From positions 248,001 to 312,000 of the forward strand of contig JANQFH010000056.1 of the NCBI GenBank assembly GCA_028277945.1: a stretch of DNA of 64,000 nt. Direction: 5' to 3'. Under the pieces are notes generated by a model. The model saw only the letters and a list, made by a program, of their open reading frames with translations, was not told the origin of the DNA and did not search any database. Shown here piece by piece: positions 45,306-54,618 of the stretch. Position 1 is the stretch's first letter; each line of letters begins with the position of its first letter. Position numbers and translations under genes: made by a program. This stretch comes from Oligoflexia bacterium (lineage in GTDB: Bacteria; Bdellovibrionota_G; JANQFH01).

Positions 45306-45318
45306 GGGGGACGGAGGT
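45306..45318 (+). repeat. GGGACGGAGGT motif, copy 6 (right of zinc-ribbon gene)
   Basis: GGGGGACGGAGGT, 24 bp after the zinc-ribbon stop, in the same orientation as copy 5. Confidence 0.65.
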
Positions 45319-45333
45319 TCGCCTCTTATAAGC

Positions 45334-45840
45334 TTAGCCAACAAACTCTGTGGTCATTAAGAACACCATCCGATTACGGTCGCGCGCCTTTTCCATGGTC
45401 CTCCAGCCCAAGCGCGCGTAAAATCCCTCTCTGTCTGGAGTGATAAGATAAGCCTGTTTGTATCCCAGCTGCCGTACTTTATCCATGGCGCGCAGGACTA
45501 AGGCCGACCCAATGCCTTTGCCGCGATACTCAGGGCGCACAAAGATGGTTGCCACCCAAGGGGATAGGTCTTTTCTAGAATCCATATCATGCTCAACGAT
45601 CCATGCCGTACCTACGGGATGATCACCAGCAAATGCAACAAACATCATAGGTATGCGCTCCTTGTGCATCTGAGCTTGCATTCTCTGCAACCTATCGGCA
45701 ACGCTGTTTTCGCCAGGATTCTGCCAAGCCCACTCATCATGGAGCCACTTGGCAACCTCATCCAAAAACTCAGGGTGGTCGGCAAAGTAGTCAATGTTGT
45801 AATCTACTTCGTGCGAGTCTCGCATGCTATTGCTTCTCAT
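45334..45840 (-). CDS. GNAT family N-acetyltransferase
   Basis: 168 residues. The acetyl-CoA binding motif A is FVRPEYRGKGIGSALVLRAM, followed by AYLITPDREGFYARLGWRTM (motif B). Substrate unknown. The start codon abuts the ispA stop directly, so it is the last gene of the xseB-ispA transcription unit. A second in-frame ATG five codons on is an alternative start. Confidence 0.85.
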   Translation of the reverse strand: MRSNSMRDSHEVDYNIDYFADHPEFLDEVAKWLHDEWAWQNPGENSVADRLQRMQAQMHKERIPMMFVAFAGDHPVGTAWIVEHDMDSRKDLSPWVATIFVRPEYRGKGIGSALVLRAMDKVRQLGYKQAYLITPDREGFYARLGWRTMEKARDRNRMVFLMTTEFVG

Positions 45841-46725
45841 TTACTTTTTGCGGGTGACGATGTAGCGGGCAAGTTCGATAAGCGGTGTGGCGCGCTCGCC
45901 AAAAGCGGCAAGCTCGGCAATGGCCTTTTGCATCTCCTCATGGGCGGCTTGCGTGGCGGCCTCCACACCCATGAGCGCCACAAAAGTAGCCTTGCCCTGC
46001 CTAAGATCACTACGCGGGTCCTTACCAATCTCAGCACCGCCGGTGATGTCCAATACATCATCGTAAATCTGGAAGGCGTAGCCAAGATGAAAACCGTAGT
46101 TGGAAAAGACGGTCAGTTCACTCTCGCTCACACCCGCAGCTAAGGCACCAACTTCGACAGCCACGGTAAGGAGGCGACCGGTTTTGCTGGTGTGTATCTG
46201 CCGCAGCAACTCTTCTGTGGGTGTGTCGTTCTCATGTTGCAAATCAAGTAGCTGACCGCCAACCATGCCACGGCATCCTGCTGCGGCACTCACTCTTTGG
46301 ATGATGGCGAGGTAGGTTTCCGGAGCAAGACCCGCACTAGCTTGCGACATAAGGTAGAACGCTTCGGTGAGTAGACCATCGCCAGCAAGAATGGCCTTGG
46401 CTTCGCCAAAAACCTTGTGGTTGGTCGGTTTGCCACGACGAAGATCGTCATCATCCATGGCGGGTAGATCATCGTGGATGAGGCTATAGGTGTGCACACA
46501 CTCCAGGGCTACGGCAATCGGCAGCACAGCTTCAAGACCGCCGCCGACCACCTCGGCGGTGGCAAGCGTAAGAATGGGACGAATGCGCTTGCCGCCGGCA
46601 TCTAGACTGTAGACCATGGCCTCTCTCAGTTGCGCTGGACAGTCGATGCTATCGAAGTGTTGCTTGAGAAAGCTGTCAACGCGATCACGGTGGGAGTCGA
46701 GAAAAGCCGTAAAATCGAAAGCCAT
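45841..46725 (-). CDS. ispA: Farnesyl/geranyl diphosphate synthase
   Basis: About 294 residues of the short-chain trans-prenyltransferase family. The first aspartate-rich motif is LIHDDLPAMDDDDLRRG and the second is YDDVLDITG, with the GxKRIRP box near residue 50. It condenses isopentenyl diphosphate to farnesyl diphosphate for quinones and lipid carriers. The ATG overlaps the xseB stop (TGATG). The usual neighbour dxs is not in the window. Confidence 0.92.
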   Translation of the reverse strand: MAFDFTAFLDSHRDRVDSFLKQHFDSIDCPAQLREAMVYSLDAGGKRIRPILTLATAEVVGGGLEAVLPIAVALECVHTYSLIHDDLPAMDDDDLRRGKPTNHKVFGEAKAILAGDGLLTEAFYLMSQASAGLAPETYLAIIQRVSAAAGCRGMVGGQLLDLQHENDTPTEELLRQIHTSKTGRLLTVAVEVGALAAGVSESELTVFSNYGFHLGYAFQIYDDVLDITGGAEIGKDPRSDLRQGKATFVALMGVEAATQAAHEEMQKAIAELAAFGERATPLIELARYIVTRKK

Positions 46726-46934
46726 CAAGAACTCTTCTCCAAGCTCTTCTTTAAATGCTCGATTTTGCCGGCAGCCTCTTTGAGCTGCTGCTCGCAGAGT
46801 TGGTTGAGCTTCACCCCCTTTTCGTAGAGTTTGATCGACTCGTCGAGGGAAAGGTTGCCCGCCTCAAGCTTGGCAACCACTTGCTCGAGTTGCTTGAGAG
46901 AGTTTTCAAAGCTCTTGTCGCTCTTTGTCGCCAT
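46725..46934 (-). CDS. xseB: Exodeoxyribonuclease VII small subunit
   Basis: 69 residues with the XseB pattern: FENSLKQLEQVVAKLEAGNL, SLDESIKLYEKGVKL, then a basic C-terminal helix. It pairs with XseA (not in the window) to degrade single-stranded DNA. The ATG at 46934 is only 7 bp from the 3' end of the tRNA-Leu gene; the longer upstream frame would run through the tRNA and is rejected. There is no room for a normal ribosome binding site. It is coupled to ispA. Confidence 0.9.
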   Translation of the reverse strand: MATKSDKSFENSLKQLEQVVAKLEAGNLSLDESIKLYEKGVKLNQLCEQQLKEAAGKIEHLKKSLEKSS

Positions 46935-46941
46935 AAAAACA

Positions 46942-47025
46942 TGCCCAGGACTGGACTCGAACCAGCACGAGATTGCTCTCACTAGCCCCTCAAGCTAGCG
47001 TGTCTACCAATTCCACCACCTGGGC
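46942..47025 (-). tRNA. tRNA-Leu (anticodon GAG)
   Basis: 84 nt on the minus strand. The acceptor stem GCCCAGG/CCTGGGC has discriminator A. The D-loop contains GGTAGACAC. The anticodon stem CTAGC/GCTAG has loop TTGAGGG (anticodon GAG), then a long variable arm as expected for class II tRNA-Leu, and a T-loop GGTTCGAGTCC. CCA is not encoded. It lies between lepB and xseB on the same strand, so it is probably processed from a common transcript. Confidence 0.95.
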
Positions 47026-47045
47026 TCCAGATCCAACAACCAACA

Positions 47046-47762
47046 CTAATGAATAAACCTTCCAAAACGACTCCACCTAACACCCCAGGGATTCTTCTTC
47101 AACGAGAAAAAAATCACCAGGGCACGTCCACGAATCGCTTTAAAGGAGACAAAACCCCACTCACGACTGTCTCGGCTGTTGTGCCGATTATCTCCCATAA
47201 CAAAGTAGTGGTCCTCTTTCACCACCACAGGAGGATGGTCATGCAAGCCTTCGTAAAAGTAGTCGCGATGGTGTAAAACGTAGTGTGCAACATCATCGAG
47301 CGTCTCTAGATAGAGCCGGTAGTGTTCGGAACGACGATAGCGCCCTTCAACCACCCGGTGCTGTTCCTCATCGTTGACATCCTGTCGCGCTACAGGTTTG
47401 CCATTGACATAGAGCTGCCCGGCACGGATCTCAACGCGATCGCCAGGCAACCCTACCACCCGTTTGATGTAGTCTTTACGCGGATCCTTGGGATACTTAA
47501 AGACGATGACATCACCCCGTTTGGGTCTCGACCAGGTAGTGAGGTTGATGTTGGTAAAGGGAAGCTTGAGGCCGTAAGCTAGCTTGGAGACAAAGAGATG
47601 GTCGCCAATCTGTAGGGTGGGACGCATAGAGCCGGTTGGAATCTTGTAAGGCGCCGCAACACTGGAGCGGATGAGCAGCACGACAAAGAGGGCAATACCC
47701 AGGGTCTTGAGGTTCTCAGGCCCTCCCGTGATCTTATGGAATACCTTAATAAAACGCTGCAT
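47046..47762 (-). CDS. lepB: Signal peptidase I
   Basis: 238 residues. An N-terminal membrane segment (LGIALFVVLLIRSSVAAPY) is followed by the catalytic Ser in IPTGSMRPTLQIGD, the Lys box YIKRVVGLPGDRVEI, and VMGDNRHNSRDSREWGFV. It cleaves signal peptides from exported proteins at the periplasmic face of the inner membrane. AAGGGG precedes the ATG. tRNA-Leu and xseB-ispA follow. Confidence 0.95.
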   Translation of the reverse strand: MQRFIKVFHKITGGPENLKTLGIALFVVLLIRSSVAAPYKIPTGSMRPTLQIGDHLFVSKLAYGLKLPFTNINLTTWSRPKRGDVIVFKYPKDPRKDYIKRVVGLPGDRVEIRAGQLYVNGKPVARQDVNDEEQHRVVEGRYRRSEHYRLYLETLDDVAHYVLHHRDYFYEGLHDHPPVVVKEDHYFVMGDNRHNSRDSREWGFVSFKAIRGRALVIFFSLKKNPWGVRWSRFGRFIH

Positions 47763-47835
47763 GCGGCCCCTTTTAGCATAAGCGTTGGGCTTACCGAAAC
47801 ATTCTTTTGGGACTTATACTAACGATGCGGTTAGT

Positions 47836-48207
47836 TTATTGGAGTTGGCGGCTTCGTGGTTGCGCCACAGGCTTATGCGTTCTGGCATCGAGTCGGTTCA
47901 GACGTTTTTCCAGCGCCTTGAGCTCGTCCTCGGTGATGGACTTGAGGCGGTCTACCACACCCTCGGCTATGGCAGCTACCTTGGTCTCAAAAATCTCGCG
48001 ACTCTGCTGCATTCGCTCAACCAGCCTCTTCTCCAGCCTGGTTGCCTGATCTTCGGTAATGCGGCCATAGCGAACCATTTTGTGCATGAGATCACGGCTA
48101 GCCGCGAGGCTCTCGTTCGATAGGCCATGCACTACTTCTCGGCTACTCTCAACGAAACTCTTGAGAATCTCTTCTTTGCCTTCCCGTTTTGTCATGGCGC
48201 GTTTCAT
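47836..48207 (-). CDS. Small helical protein (phasin-like)
   Basis: About 123 residues from an ATG at 48207 with GAGG 5 nt upstream. It is wholly alpha-helical and charged, with an EILKSFVESSREVVHGLSNE helix and a long coiled-coil region ending in a basic tail. It resembles phasin/PhaF-type granule-associated proteins only in composition, so the name is tentative. It sits upstream of lepB on the same strand. A perfect CTCCTAC/GTAGGAG hairpin and a TATAAT lie upstream. Confidence 0.5.
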   Translation of the reverse strand: MKRAMTKREGKEEILKSFVESSREVVHGLSNESLAASRDLMHKMVRYGRITEDQATRLEKRLVERMQQSREIFETKVAAIAEGVVDRLKSITEDELKALEKRLNRLDARTHKPVAQPRSRQLQ

Positions 48208-48250
48208 AGGTACCTCACAACTAATTGATTTCATTAAACAATTAATTATA

Positions 48251-48286
48251 CCCGAGTTTGTCTCCTACCGCAGTAGGAGGTCAACT
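48251..48286 (-). promoter_or_regulatory. Hairpin next to a -10 box upstream of the helical-protein gene
   Basis: On the minus strand TATAAT lies just downstream of a perfect CTCCTAC-TGCG-GTAGGAG inverted repeat that covers the expected -35 area. No good -35 is seen, which would fit activator or repressor control at the repeat. Confidence 0.35.
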
Positions 48287-48345
48287 TAATCAAAATATGT
48301 CTGCTTTGTCCAGAACTTTTGACGCAACGTGATCAAAAAGATCGG

Positions 48346-49446
48346 CTACTCTTCGGCAAAGTAACCAACGGCCTGCTGCAGTTGAAAAACCCCGGTAGCG
48401 CCGGCTTCAGGGGCATCCCAGCGCAGTATCACCTCGCTGCCCTCTACCGGCGGCGCACGGAAGGCCTTGAGATCACCGCCAAAAACCGATGCTGCACGAC
48501 CGTCGGCATCGAGCAGGGTCAGCGGCTGTTCAACAGGAAGTGAAAACTGGGCAAAGTCTACGGTAATGGCAACCGCACCAGGCATTTGAATGCGCCACTC
48601 TCGCTGAGAGGGGTTAGTATTGGCGACCTCTGTCATCAGGGTAATCTTTTCGGTCAACGGCAAGGTCTTAGCATCCTCTCCACCCTGATCCTCCCCAACA
48701 ACAGCATCTTCGCCGCCATCCTGATTGGCGGCGTTTTCCGCACTTAATAAGGGCCTGAGGGCGTCAACCAGTTCGGTGGATATGCCAGAGACCCTAGCTA
48801 GGTCACCGATGGTATCAAAGGCTAGGGCTCCGGCAGCGGTTTGCTCTTTGCGGTAGCTGTCAATGGCTGCTGCCAAAATGGCATCAATCCCCGGTAGTTC
48901 TTTGAGAATCTGCAATGGAGCGTCATTGATATTAACCTCCTGCCAACCCTCCCCCGTGCTGTGCACCTCAATCAAGTAGGCTGTGGCTGCGGGATCAAAC
49001 GCCAACCCGCCGGAGACGGGGTCCTCTGCACCGATGAGCTGCTCTTCGCCCTGTTCGCCAACCCGCAGGCGTAGCGCACCACGACCATGCAGAACCACAA
49101 GCGGTGTCCCTTTGATCTCTTGTTTCTTTTGGATTGCTGGATTGGGCTGTGGTTGGTTTGCGCTTGGTTTCGCCGGTCGCAAAGGTTGCGGCACCCGCTC
49201 TTTAGCCGGCTTGCTCGAAACTTCTTGGGCATGGGTCTTGGCTCCAGTCCTCTCCACAGCTCCGGTGGGAACCAGTTTCTCAAGCAGCTGCGGTGAGACA
49301 CCCAGGCGCAGTAGCAGCGGTTTTTCAAAGGTAATGGAGAAGAGAAAACCGCCGTAGATGAGCATCACTGCGGCAAAAAAACCTGCCAGCAAACCGTAGC
49401 TTCCATTCTTCGGTCGTTGCGGGTGTGGCCACATACCGCTTTTCAA
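48346..49446 (-). CDS. Membrane-anchored helix-hairpin-helix protein
   Basis: 366 residues. An N-terminal transmembrane segment (GLLAGFFAAVMLIYGGFLF) is followed by a Pro/Lys/Gln-rich linker, then a ComEA/GspK-like helix-hairpin-helix region near 165-230 (VNINDAPLQILKELPGIDA and ARVSGISTELVDAL), an acidic linker, and a C-terminal beta-rich domain. Periplasmic exposure is likely. Function is not known. It lies 31 bp downstream of the CheA-REC hybrid gene. Confidence 0.6.
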   Translation of the reverse strand: MKSGMWPHPQRPKNGSYGLLAGFFAAVMLIYGGFLFSITFEKPLLLRLGVSPQLLEKLVPTGAVERTGAKTHAQEVSSKPAKERVPQPLRPAKPSANQPQPNPAIQKKQEIKGTPLVVLHGRGALRLRVGEQGEEQLIGAEDPVSGGLAFDPAATAYLIEVHSTGEGWQEVNINDAPLQILKELPGIDAILAAAIDSYRKEQTAAGALAFDTIGDLARVSGISTELVDALRPLLSAENAANQDGGEDAVVGEDQGGEDAKTLPLTEKITLMTEVANTNPSQREWRIQMPGAVAITVDFAQFSLPVEQPLTLLDADGRAASVFGGDLKAFRAPPVEGSEVILRWDAPEAGATGVFQLQQAVGYFAEE

Positions 49447-49477
49447 AGCAAAATCAATGCCAAACCCAAAGAGAGTA

Positions 49478-51970
49478 CTAGCTCAATAACGTGCGTACTG
49501 AGCGCAAGAGCTGCTTTTCAGAAAAGGGCTTGGTGAGCAACAGTTCAGCGCCTGAATCGAGAGCCTGCTGTTTTTGTGCTGCATCCATACGGGTGGTGAT
49601 AACGATGAGTGGCAATCGGCGCCATGCCTCTAGCTGCTGAATTTTTCGCATGAGCGCATAACCATCCATGCCTGGCATTTCCAAATCAGTAATCACCAGA
49701 GTGTACTGCTGTCGTGCTAAAAACTCTAATGCCTCATCGCCACCACTGGCAACATCAACCTCATAGCCATGCTTTCTAAGCGAGCGCTCAACATACTGAC
49801 GCACGGTAATGGAATCATCGACCACCAGGATAGGTGCGCGTTGATAAGCCTGTTTACGCCTACCAGGCTGGCGTTTCTTGCTCTGACGACGACCTAACTT
49901 GGTCGCTGTATCAAAAAAATCCCGCAGGTTGAGCACAAAAGCCATCTCGCCTTCATGCATGAGCGTCGCTCCCCACACTAGAGGCAATCCCTTAAAGAAA
50001 CGACCCAGTCGCGACAATACGGCTGGCTGTTCACCAATAACCTCATCAACCTCGAGATAGAAACGCTTTTCAACAGCACCAACAAGAAGGGTACGCTCAC
50101 CTGGCCCTCCTCCAAGGACACGGCTAAGGGAGATCCGAGGATAATCGTCGGCACAAAAAAACAGCTGATCACTCTGATGTCGCCCATGTACCAAGGCCGC
50201 CGGCAACGAGAATAGAAAGCTGCCAGCACGCACGACGTATGCTGTTGTATAGAATGGGCTTGCGGGTATTCTGATGTGGAACTGGGCGCCCTCGCCATCC
50301 CGGCTCTTCACCTGGATCATACCATTCAGCTTTTTTAAGCCTGTAGCAACAACGTCCATACCAATACCACGCCCAGCAACTTCACTGATGTCTTCTCTAC
50401 TGGTTAAACCAGAGATAAAGATGACATTTTCGTCACCAACACTTCCACCCTTATCGAGCAAACCCTGTCTCCGCGCCAAGGCTGTCAGTTTTTTGCTGTG
50501 CAAACCTCTACCGTCGTCTGCTACCTGAATGATAAAATCATCTCCATCACTGCTGAAGCCAACATCGATTCTGCCTACAGCTGGCTTGCCCTGAGCACAG
50601 CGCTCTGTTGCCGGTTCCATAGCGTGAGAGATGGCATTGCGAATGAGTTGGAGCAAAGGATCAAAAAGGGTCTCAAACACCTTCTTCTCGACCTGAATAT
50701 CACCGCCACTGAGGCTGAGTTTTGCTTCAACACCTTGTTCTGTAGACAACTCAGTCACAGTCTTCTGTAAGATGCCAAACATGCGACCAATAGGAATACG
50801 ACGACTATGGACAATCTCCCGCCACAGGCCGGTGGACACCTCTTGAATTTTATCCATGCTATCTTGACAACCTTCGAAGCGTTGGTCGAGAAGACGGAAG
50901 TACTCGTCTAAATCACTAAGAACCTCCGCAGTGCGAGCGTCCAAATTGCTTATCTCAGTAGCGACATCGTTGCCTACAGCAAGCGCCTTGAACTCGTTGA
51001 GTAAATCCTCCAGAGCCTGAATGCCACGGGCGATGTTCTTACCAATGCTACGTAATTGAGAAATATCTTCCATCAACAGAGCCTTTGAAGCATCTGCATC
51101 ATCTAACAAGAGAGAGAGTCGTTCAAAAACGATCTGTCCCGAGGAAACTCGCTGGGGTGCTTCAACACCGCCTGTTGATTTTGTCCGCTGCATGATGGAT
51201 TTCTGTGAAATCTGCTGTGGCTCTTGAAACTCACGCAGGGCCTTCAAGATGGCGTCAGATTTGTTTTTTCTCTTTTCCGGCTCACTCTCACCATGAGATA
51301 CGAGCCACAAGAAAGTGCTGCAGGTCTCTGCAAATAACGTCATCGCCGATGGACTAGGTTGCTTGTTGAAATGTAGCGCCTCCTCAAAGCTATGCGCTAC
51401 ACTGCTGATGACCTTATCGCCGATAATAGCCGCAGATCCTTTGAGTGTATGCGCAAGGCCACGTAGTTCCGAGACTGCTGTTCGCCATCGCTTGGGAGAG
51501 CCCAGCTCTTGAACGTAGAAGCGCATCTTGTCGGTAATCTCTTGCACTTCGGTCGCAAAAAATTTATCAATGTCGTCATCGTCAGATAGAAAGTCCGCCG
51601 GTGATAGGGTGTCATCCTGCAATTGGCCTTCATGCGTAGCTAAATCAGGCGGAAACCAGTGTTTGAAAAATTCCTGCTGTACTTTTTCATTCAGATGAGC
51701 CGCGTCGCTCTCAAGGTTGTTTACCATCGTCTGCAGCGTGTGCACCCCATGCAGAATCTTTTCTCGGTCCATGCCTCTTGCAGAGTCGGTCAACAGGCTA
51801 CCGACAACACTCAGTATCGGCACATAATCCGCTTGTGGTGTAGAGCCAACACAGAGGCCAGGAATTTTCAGTAGACTCTCCTTGATCTGGGATGCCTCCG
51901 CCGCCTCATTTTCTGCTAGCCTCTGCGTTAAGCGAATGATTTTCCGGATGCCTTGGAAATCAACCTTCAT
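49478..51970 (-). CDS. CheA-type hybrid histidine kinase with C-terminal receiver
   Basis: 830 residues. An Hpt domain carries the phosphoacceptor in LRGLAHTLKGSAAI (near residue 170). After a helical dimerisation region, the ATPase domain has IRNAISHAM (N box), VADDGRGLH and GRGIGMDVV. A CheW-like domain and a receiver (ILVVDDSITVRQYVERSL, VITDLEMPGMDG) follow. This is the ChpA/FrzE style layout. It is coupled by a 4-bp overlap to a CheW gene. No receptor, CheR or CheB is seen, so this is a partial chemosensory module. Confidence 0.9.
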   Translation of the reverse strand: MKVDFQGIRKIIRLTQRLAENEAAEASQIKESLLKIPGLCVGSTPQADYVPILSVVGSLLTDSARGMDREKILHGVHTLQTMVNNLESDAAHLNEKVQQEFFKHWFPPDLATHEGQLQDDTLSPADFLSDDDDIDKFFATEVQEITDKMRFYVQELGSPKRWRTAVSELRGLAHTLKGSAAIIGDKVISSVAHSFEEALHFNKQPSPSAMTLFAETCSTFLWLVSHGESEPEKRKNKSDAILKALREFQEPQQISQKSIMQRTKSTGGVEAPQRVSSGQIVFERLSLLLDDADASKALLMEDISQLRSIGKNIARGIQALEDLLNEFKALAVGNDVATEISNLDARTAEVLSDLDEYFRLLDQRFEGCQDSMDKIQEVSTGLWREIVHSRRIPIGRMFGILQKTVTELSTEQGVEAKLSLSGGDIQVEKKVFETLFDPLLQLIRNAISHAMEPATERCAQGKPAVGRIDVGFSSDGDDFIIQVADDGRGLHSKKLTALARRQGLLDKGGSVGDENVIFISGLTSREDISEVAGRGIGMDVVATGLKKLNGMIQVKSRDGEGAQFHIRIPASPFYTTAYVVRAGSFLFSLPAALVHGRHQSDQLFFCADDYPRISLSRVLGGGPGERTLLVGAVEKRFYLEVDEVIGEQPAVLSRLGRFFKGLPLVWGATLMHEGEMAFVLNLRDFFDTATKLGRRQSKKRQPGRRKQAYQRAPILVVDDSITVRQYVERSLRKHGYEVDVASGGDEALEFLARQQYTLVITDLEMPGMDGYALMRKIQQLEAWRRLPLIVITTRMDAAQKQQALDSGAELLLTKPFSEKQLLRSVRTLLS

Positions 51971-52398
51971 AAGGACACACTAAAGCGTTCATCCATCAGT
52001 GAATCAGAGGCGAGGGTCACCGTGTGGCGTAAGTTCAGTAGCCGTACCCGCTTACCCTCCACCTCAACCTGGGAAGCGATCTCGGTAGTCACTCGCTTGG
52101 GCATCTGAACCGTTTGTACGCCGATGATCTTTTCACAAGCAATCGCAGCTTCCATCTTTACGGCTTCAACAATGCAGGCGTAGTCGACGCTGCTAGCGTA
52201 CCTACCACGCCCACCTTGGAGAAGGTAGGGAGAGACGACCGGCACCACTGTGCTACGCAGCTTGGCAAGCCCCAAAACAAAGCGTGCTGAAAAAGGCAAT
52301 TGCAACAATCGCCGCAGGTTGATGATTTCCTTGATTTCGCTTAGAGCGATAGCAAATGAAAGAGGACCGTCTTTGAATATGAGAATCTCTGTTTGCAC
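51967..52398 (-). CDS. CheW-like adaptor
   Basis: 143 residues of a CheW SH3-like fold: LSFAIALSEIKEIINLRRLL, FVLGLAKLRSTVVPVVS, and EKIIGVQTVQMPKRV. It would link a chemoreceptor to the CheA-REC kinase encoded next. The stop overlaps the kinase start by 4 bp. Only one adaptor is present and no receptor gene is in the window. Confidence 0.82.
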   Translation of the reverse strand: MQTEILIFKDGPLSFAIALSEIKEIINLRRLLQLPFSARFVLGLAKLRSTVVPVVSPYLLQGGRGRYASSVDYACIVEAVKMEAAIACEKIIGVQTVQMPKRVTTEIASQVEVEGKRVRLLNLRHTVTLASDSLMDERFSVSL

Positions 52399-52419
52399 AG
52401 AAACCGCAGCAAAGGTCTG

Positions 52420-54582
52420 TTATCGGCGTCTGGGGCCACTACCGCGGCGACCACCACTACGACCGCTACGCATAGGGCGTACGAGCTCAGAGATATCCTC
52501 TCCGGTAATGACCGCACGCCGGCTCAAGCGGATTTTATTATCGGCGCCTATTTCAATTACTTTGACCTCAATCTCGTCCCCTTCACTCACAACATCACGA
52601 ACTTGCTCGACGCGTTCGCTGTCTAACTGAGAAATGTGAACAAGGCCTTCAGTACCCGGAAGAATCTCAACAAACGCACCGAAATCAACAACACGCTTTA
52701 CTGTACCCTTGTAGGTTTTTCCCACTTCAGCTTCTTCACAAATGGATTCGACAATGTCTATAGCTTTTTGCATCTGCTGTGCATCTGCAGATGCAATCAA
52801 AACCTTGCCGTCATCAGAAATGTCTATCTTAACACCGGTATCGGCAATAATGCCCCGAATCACCTTGCCTCCAGGACCAATGACGTCTTTGATCTTTTCT
52901 GGGTTAATCTGTAGTGTGTGAATGCGTGGCGCATTTTCGTTAATCTCATCTCTCGGCTTAGCAATGGTCTTCTCCATCTCTGCCAAAATGTGCATGCGGC
53001 CCGCTCTTGCCTGTTCCAACGCCTGTGCCAAAATCTCACGAGAGACACCGCTGATCTTGATATCCATCTGCAGACCGGTAATCCCTTGTGTGGTTCCCGC
53101 CACCTTAAAGTCCATGTCACCGATATGGTCTTCATCACCAAGGATGTCGGAGAGAACATGGAACTGGCCATCTTCCTGCACCAGACCCATGGCTATACCG
53201 GCAACGGCCTGCCTGATGGGCACACCCGCGTCCATGAGCGCCAGAGAGGCGCCGCACACCGTTGCCATCGAGGAAGAACCGTTTGACTCTAAAATGTCGC
53301 TGACAATGCGGATGGTGTAAGGAAACTCCTCACGCGCCGGAATCATGCGTATGAGCGACCGTTCTGCTAAAGCACCGTGACCAATCTCGCGCCTTCCCGG
53401 AGACCGCAGAAAACGCGTCTCACCGACACAGTAGGGCGGAAAGTTGTAGTGCAGCATAAAGCGCTTAAAGTATTCACCCTCTAAGGCATCAATACGCTGT
53501 TCGTCATCACCGGTACCAAGCGTCGCCACAACCATAGCTGAGGTCTCACCGCGAGTAAAAATAGCCGAGCCATGCGTTTTCGGTAGCAAACCAACCACAC
53601 CGGAAATCTCGCGAATGTCATTGAGCCCACGACCATCAACGCGTTTGCCTGTTTTAGCGAGCATGTCGCGAATGGCTCTCTTTTTGAAATTATCAAAAAC
53701 CTCTCCAATCAGTGCCTGCTCGTCCTCGGTTACCGAACCGCCGGAGATAAGTTCGTCTTGTACCTCTGTATGTAACTGTTTCAATGCCCGACTTCGCGCC
53801 TGTTTCTCAGCAATGGCCAGCGCTGCGGCCATGCCTTCTTTTGCACGCGATTCCACCTTACTTACCAAATCGTCACTTATCGCCGTGTCCGTAGGTTCAA
53901 GTTTATGAGGCTTTATGGCTGCCATCATCTGTTGTTGGGCTTTTACGTAAGGTTGCGCACTTTCAAAGCCGAACATCAATGCATCCAGCATATCCTGCTC
54001 AGCTAGCTCATTGGCGCCCCCCTCAACCATGACAATCGCCTCTTCAGTAGAAGCGACAATAAGATCGAGGTCGCTCTTCCTAAGGTCTTCAAACGAAGGG
54101 TTAACCACAAACTGACCGTCGATTCTGCCAACACGCACACAACCAACGGGCTTGCTTAGCGGCACTTCAGAGGCACAGAGTGCGCAAGAAGCACCGGTAA
54201 GTGCTAACGTATCTGGGTCGACATCATTGTCCGCAGAGAACACCGTACAAATGACTTGAATCTCATTAAAGAAACCATCGGCAATCAACGGCCGGATTGG
54301 CCGATCCATAATCCGTGAGGTCAAAATCGCTTTCTCGCTCGGCCTACCCTCGCGTTTGAAAAAGCCTCCAGGTATTTTACCTGCAGCCTGCGTACGTTCG
54401 ACGTATTCCATCGTCAGGGGTAAAAAGTCCACTCCTTCACGCGCAGTATCACTAACGTTAGCCGTCACTAACACGACCGTACCGGCAGAGCGAATGAGCA
54501 CTGAGCCACTACTCTGCTTGGCAAATGAATTCACTTCAAACGTCACTGGCCTGCCAGCGATCTCTAGATCAAATTTGTGCAT
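52420..54582 (-). CDS. pnp: Polynucleotide phosphorylase
   Basis: 720 residues: two RNase PH domains (motifs include PGGFFKREGRPSEKAIL and RSPGRREIGHGALAERSL), a KH domain (IKDVIGPGGKVIRGI), an S1 domain (GTVKRVVDFGAFVEILPG) and an arginine/glycine-rich C-terminal tail. It degrades RNA 3'-5' by phosphorolysis. It is downstream of rpsO in the classical rpsO-pnp order, with a 36-bp gap and no visible terminator. With RNase Y and RNase E/G, the window encodes three major RNA-decay enzymes. Confidence 0.97.
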   Translation of the reverse strand: MHKFDLEIAGRPVTFEVNSFAKQSSGSVLIRSAGTVVLVTANVSDTAREGVDFLPLTMEYVERTQAAGKIPGGFFKREGRPSEKAILTSRIMDRPIRPLIADGFFNEIQVICTVFSADNDVDPDTLALTGASCALCASEVPLSKPVGCVRVGRIDGQFVVNPSFEDLRKSDLDLIVASTEEAIVMVEGGANELAEQDMLDALMFGFESAQPYVKAQQQMMAAIKPHKLEPTDTAISDDLVSKVESRAKEGMAAALAIAEKQARSRALKQLHTEVQDELISGGSVTEDEQALIGEVFDNFKKRAIRDMLAKTGKRVDGRGLNDIREISGVVGLLPKTHGSAIFTRGETSAMVVATLGTGDDEQRIDALEGEYFKRFMLHYNFPPYCVGETRFLRSPGRREIGHGALAERSLIRMIPAREEFPYTIRIVSDILESNGSSSMATVCGASLALMDAGVPIRQAVAGIAMGLVQEDGQFHVLSDILGDEDHIGDMDFKVAGTTQGITGLQMDIKISGVSREILAQALEQARAGRMHILAEMEKTIAKPRDEINENAPRIHTLQINPEKIKDVIGPGGKVIRGIIADTGVKIDISDDGKVLIASADAQQMQKAIDIVESICEEAEVGKTYKGTVKRVVDFGAFVEILPGTEGLVHISQLDSERVEQVRDVVSEGDEIEVKVIEIGADNKIRLSRRAVITGEDISELVRPMRSGRSGGRRGSGPRRR

Positions 54583-54618
54583 TGAAATTTCCTAACAAAA
54601 TTGAAAAATGATTCTAAA

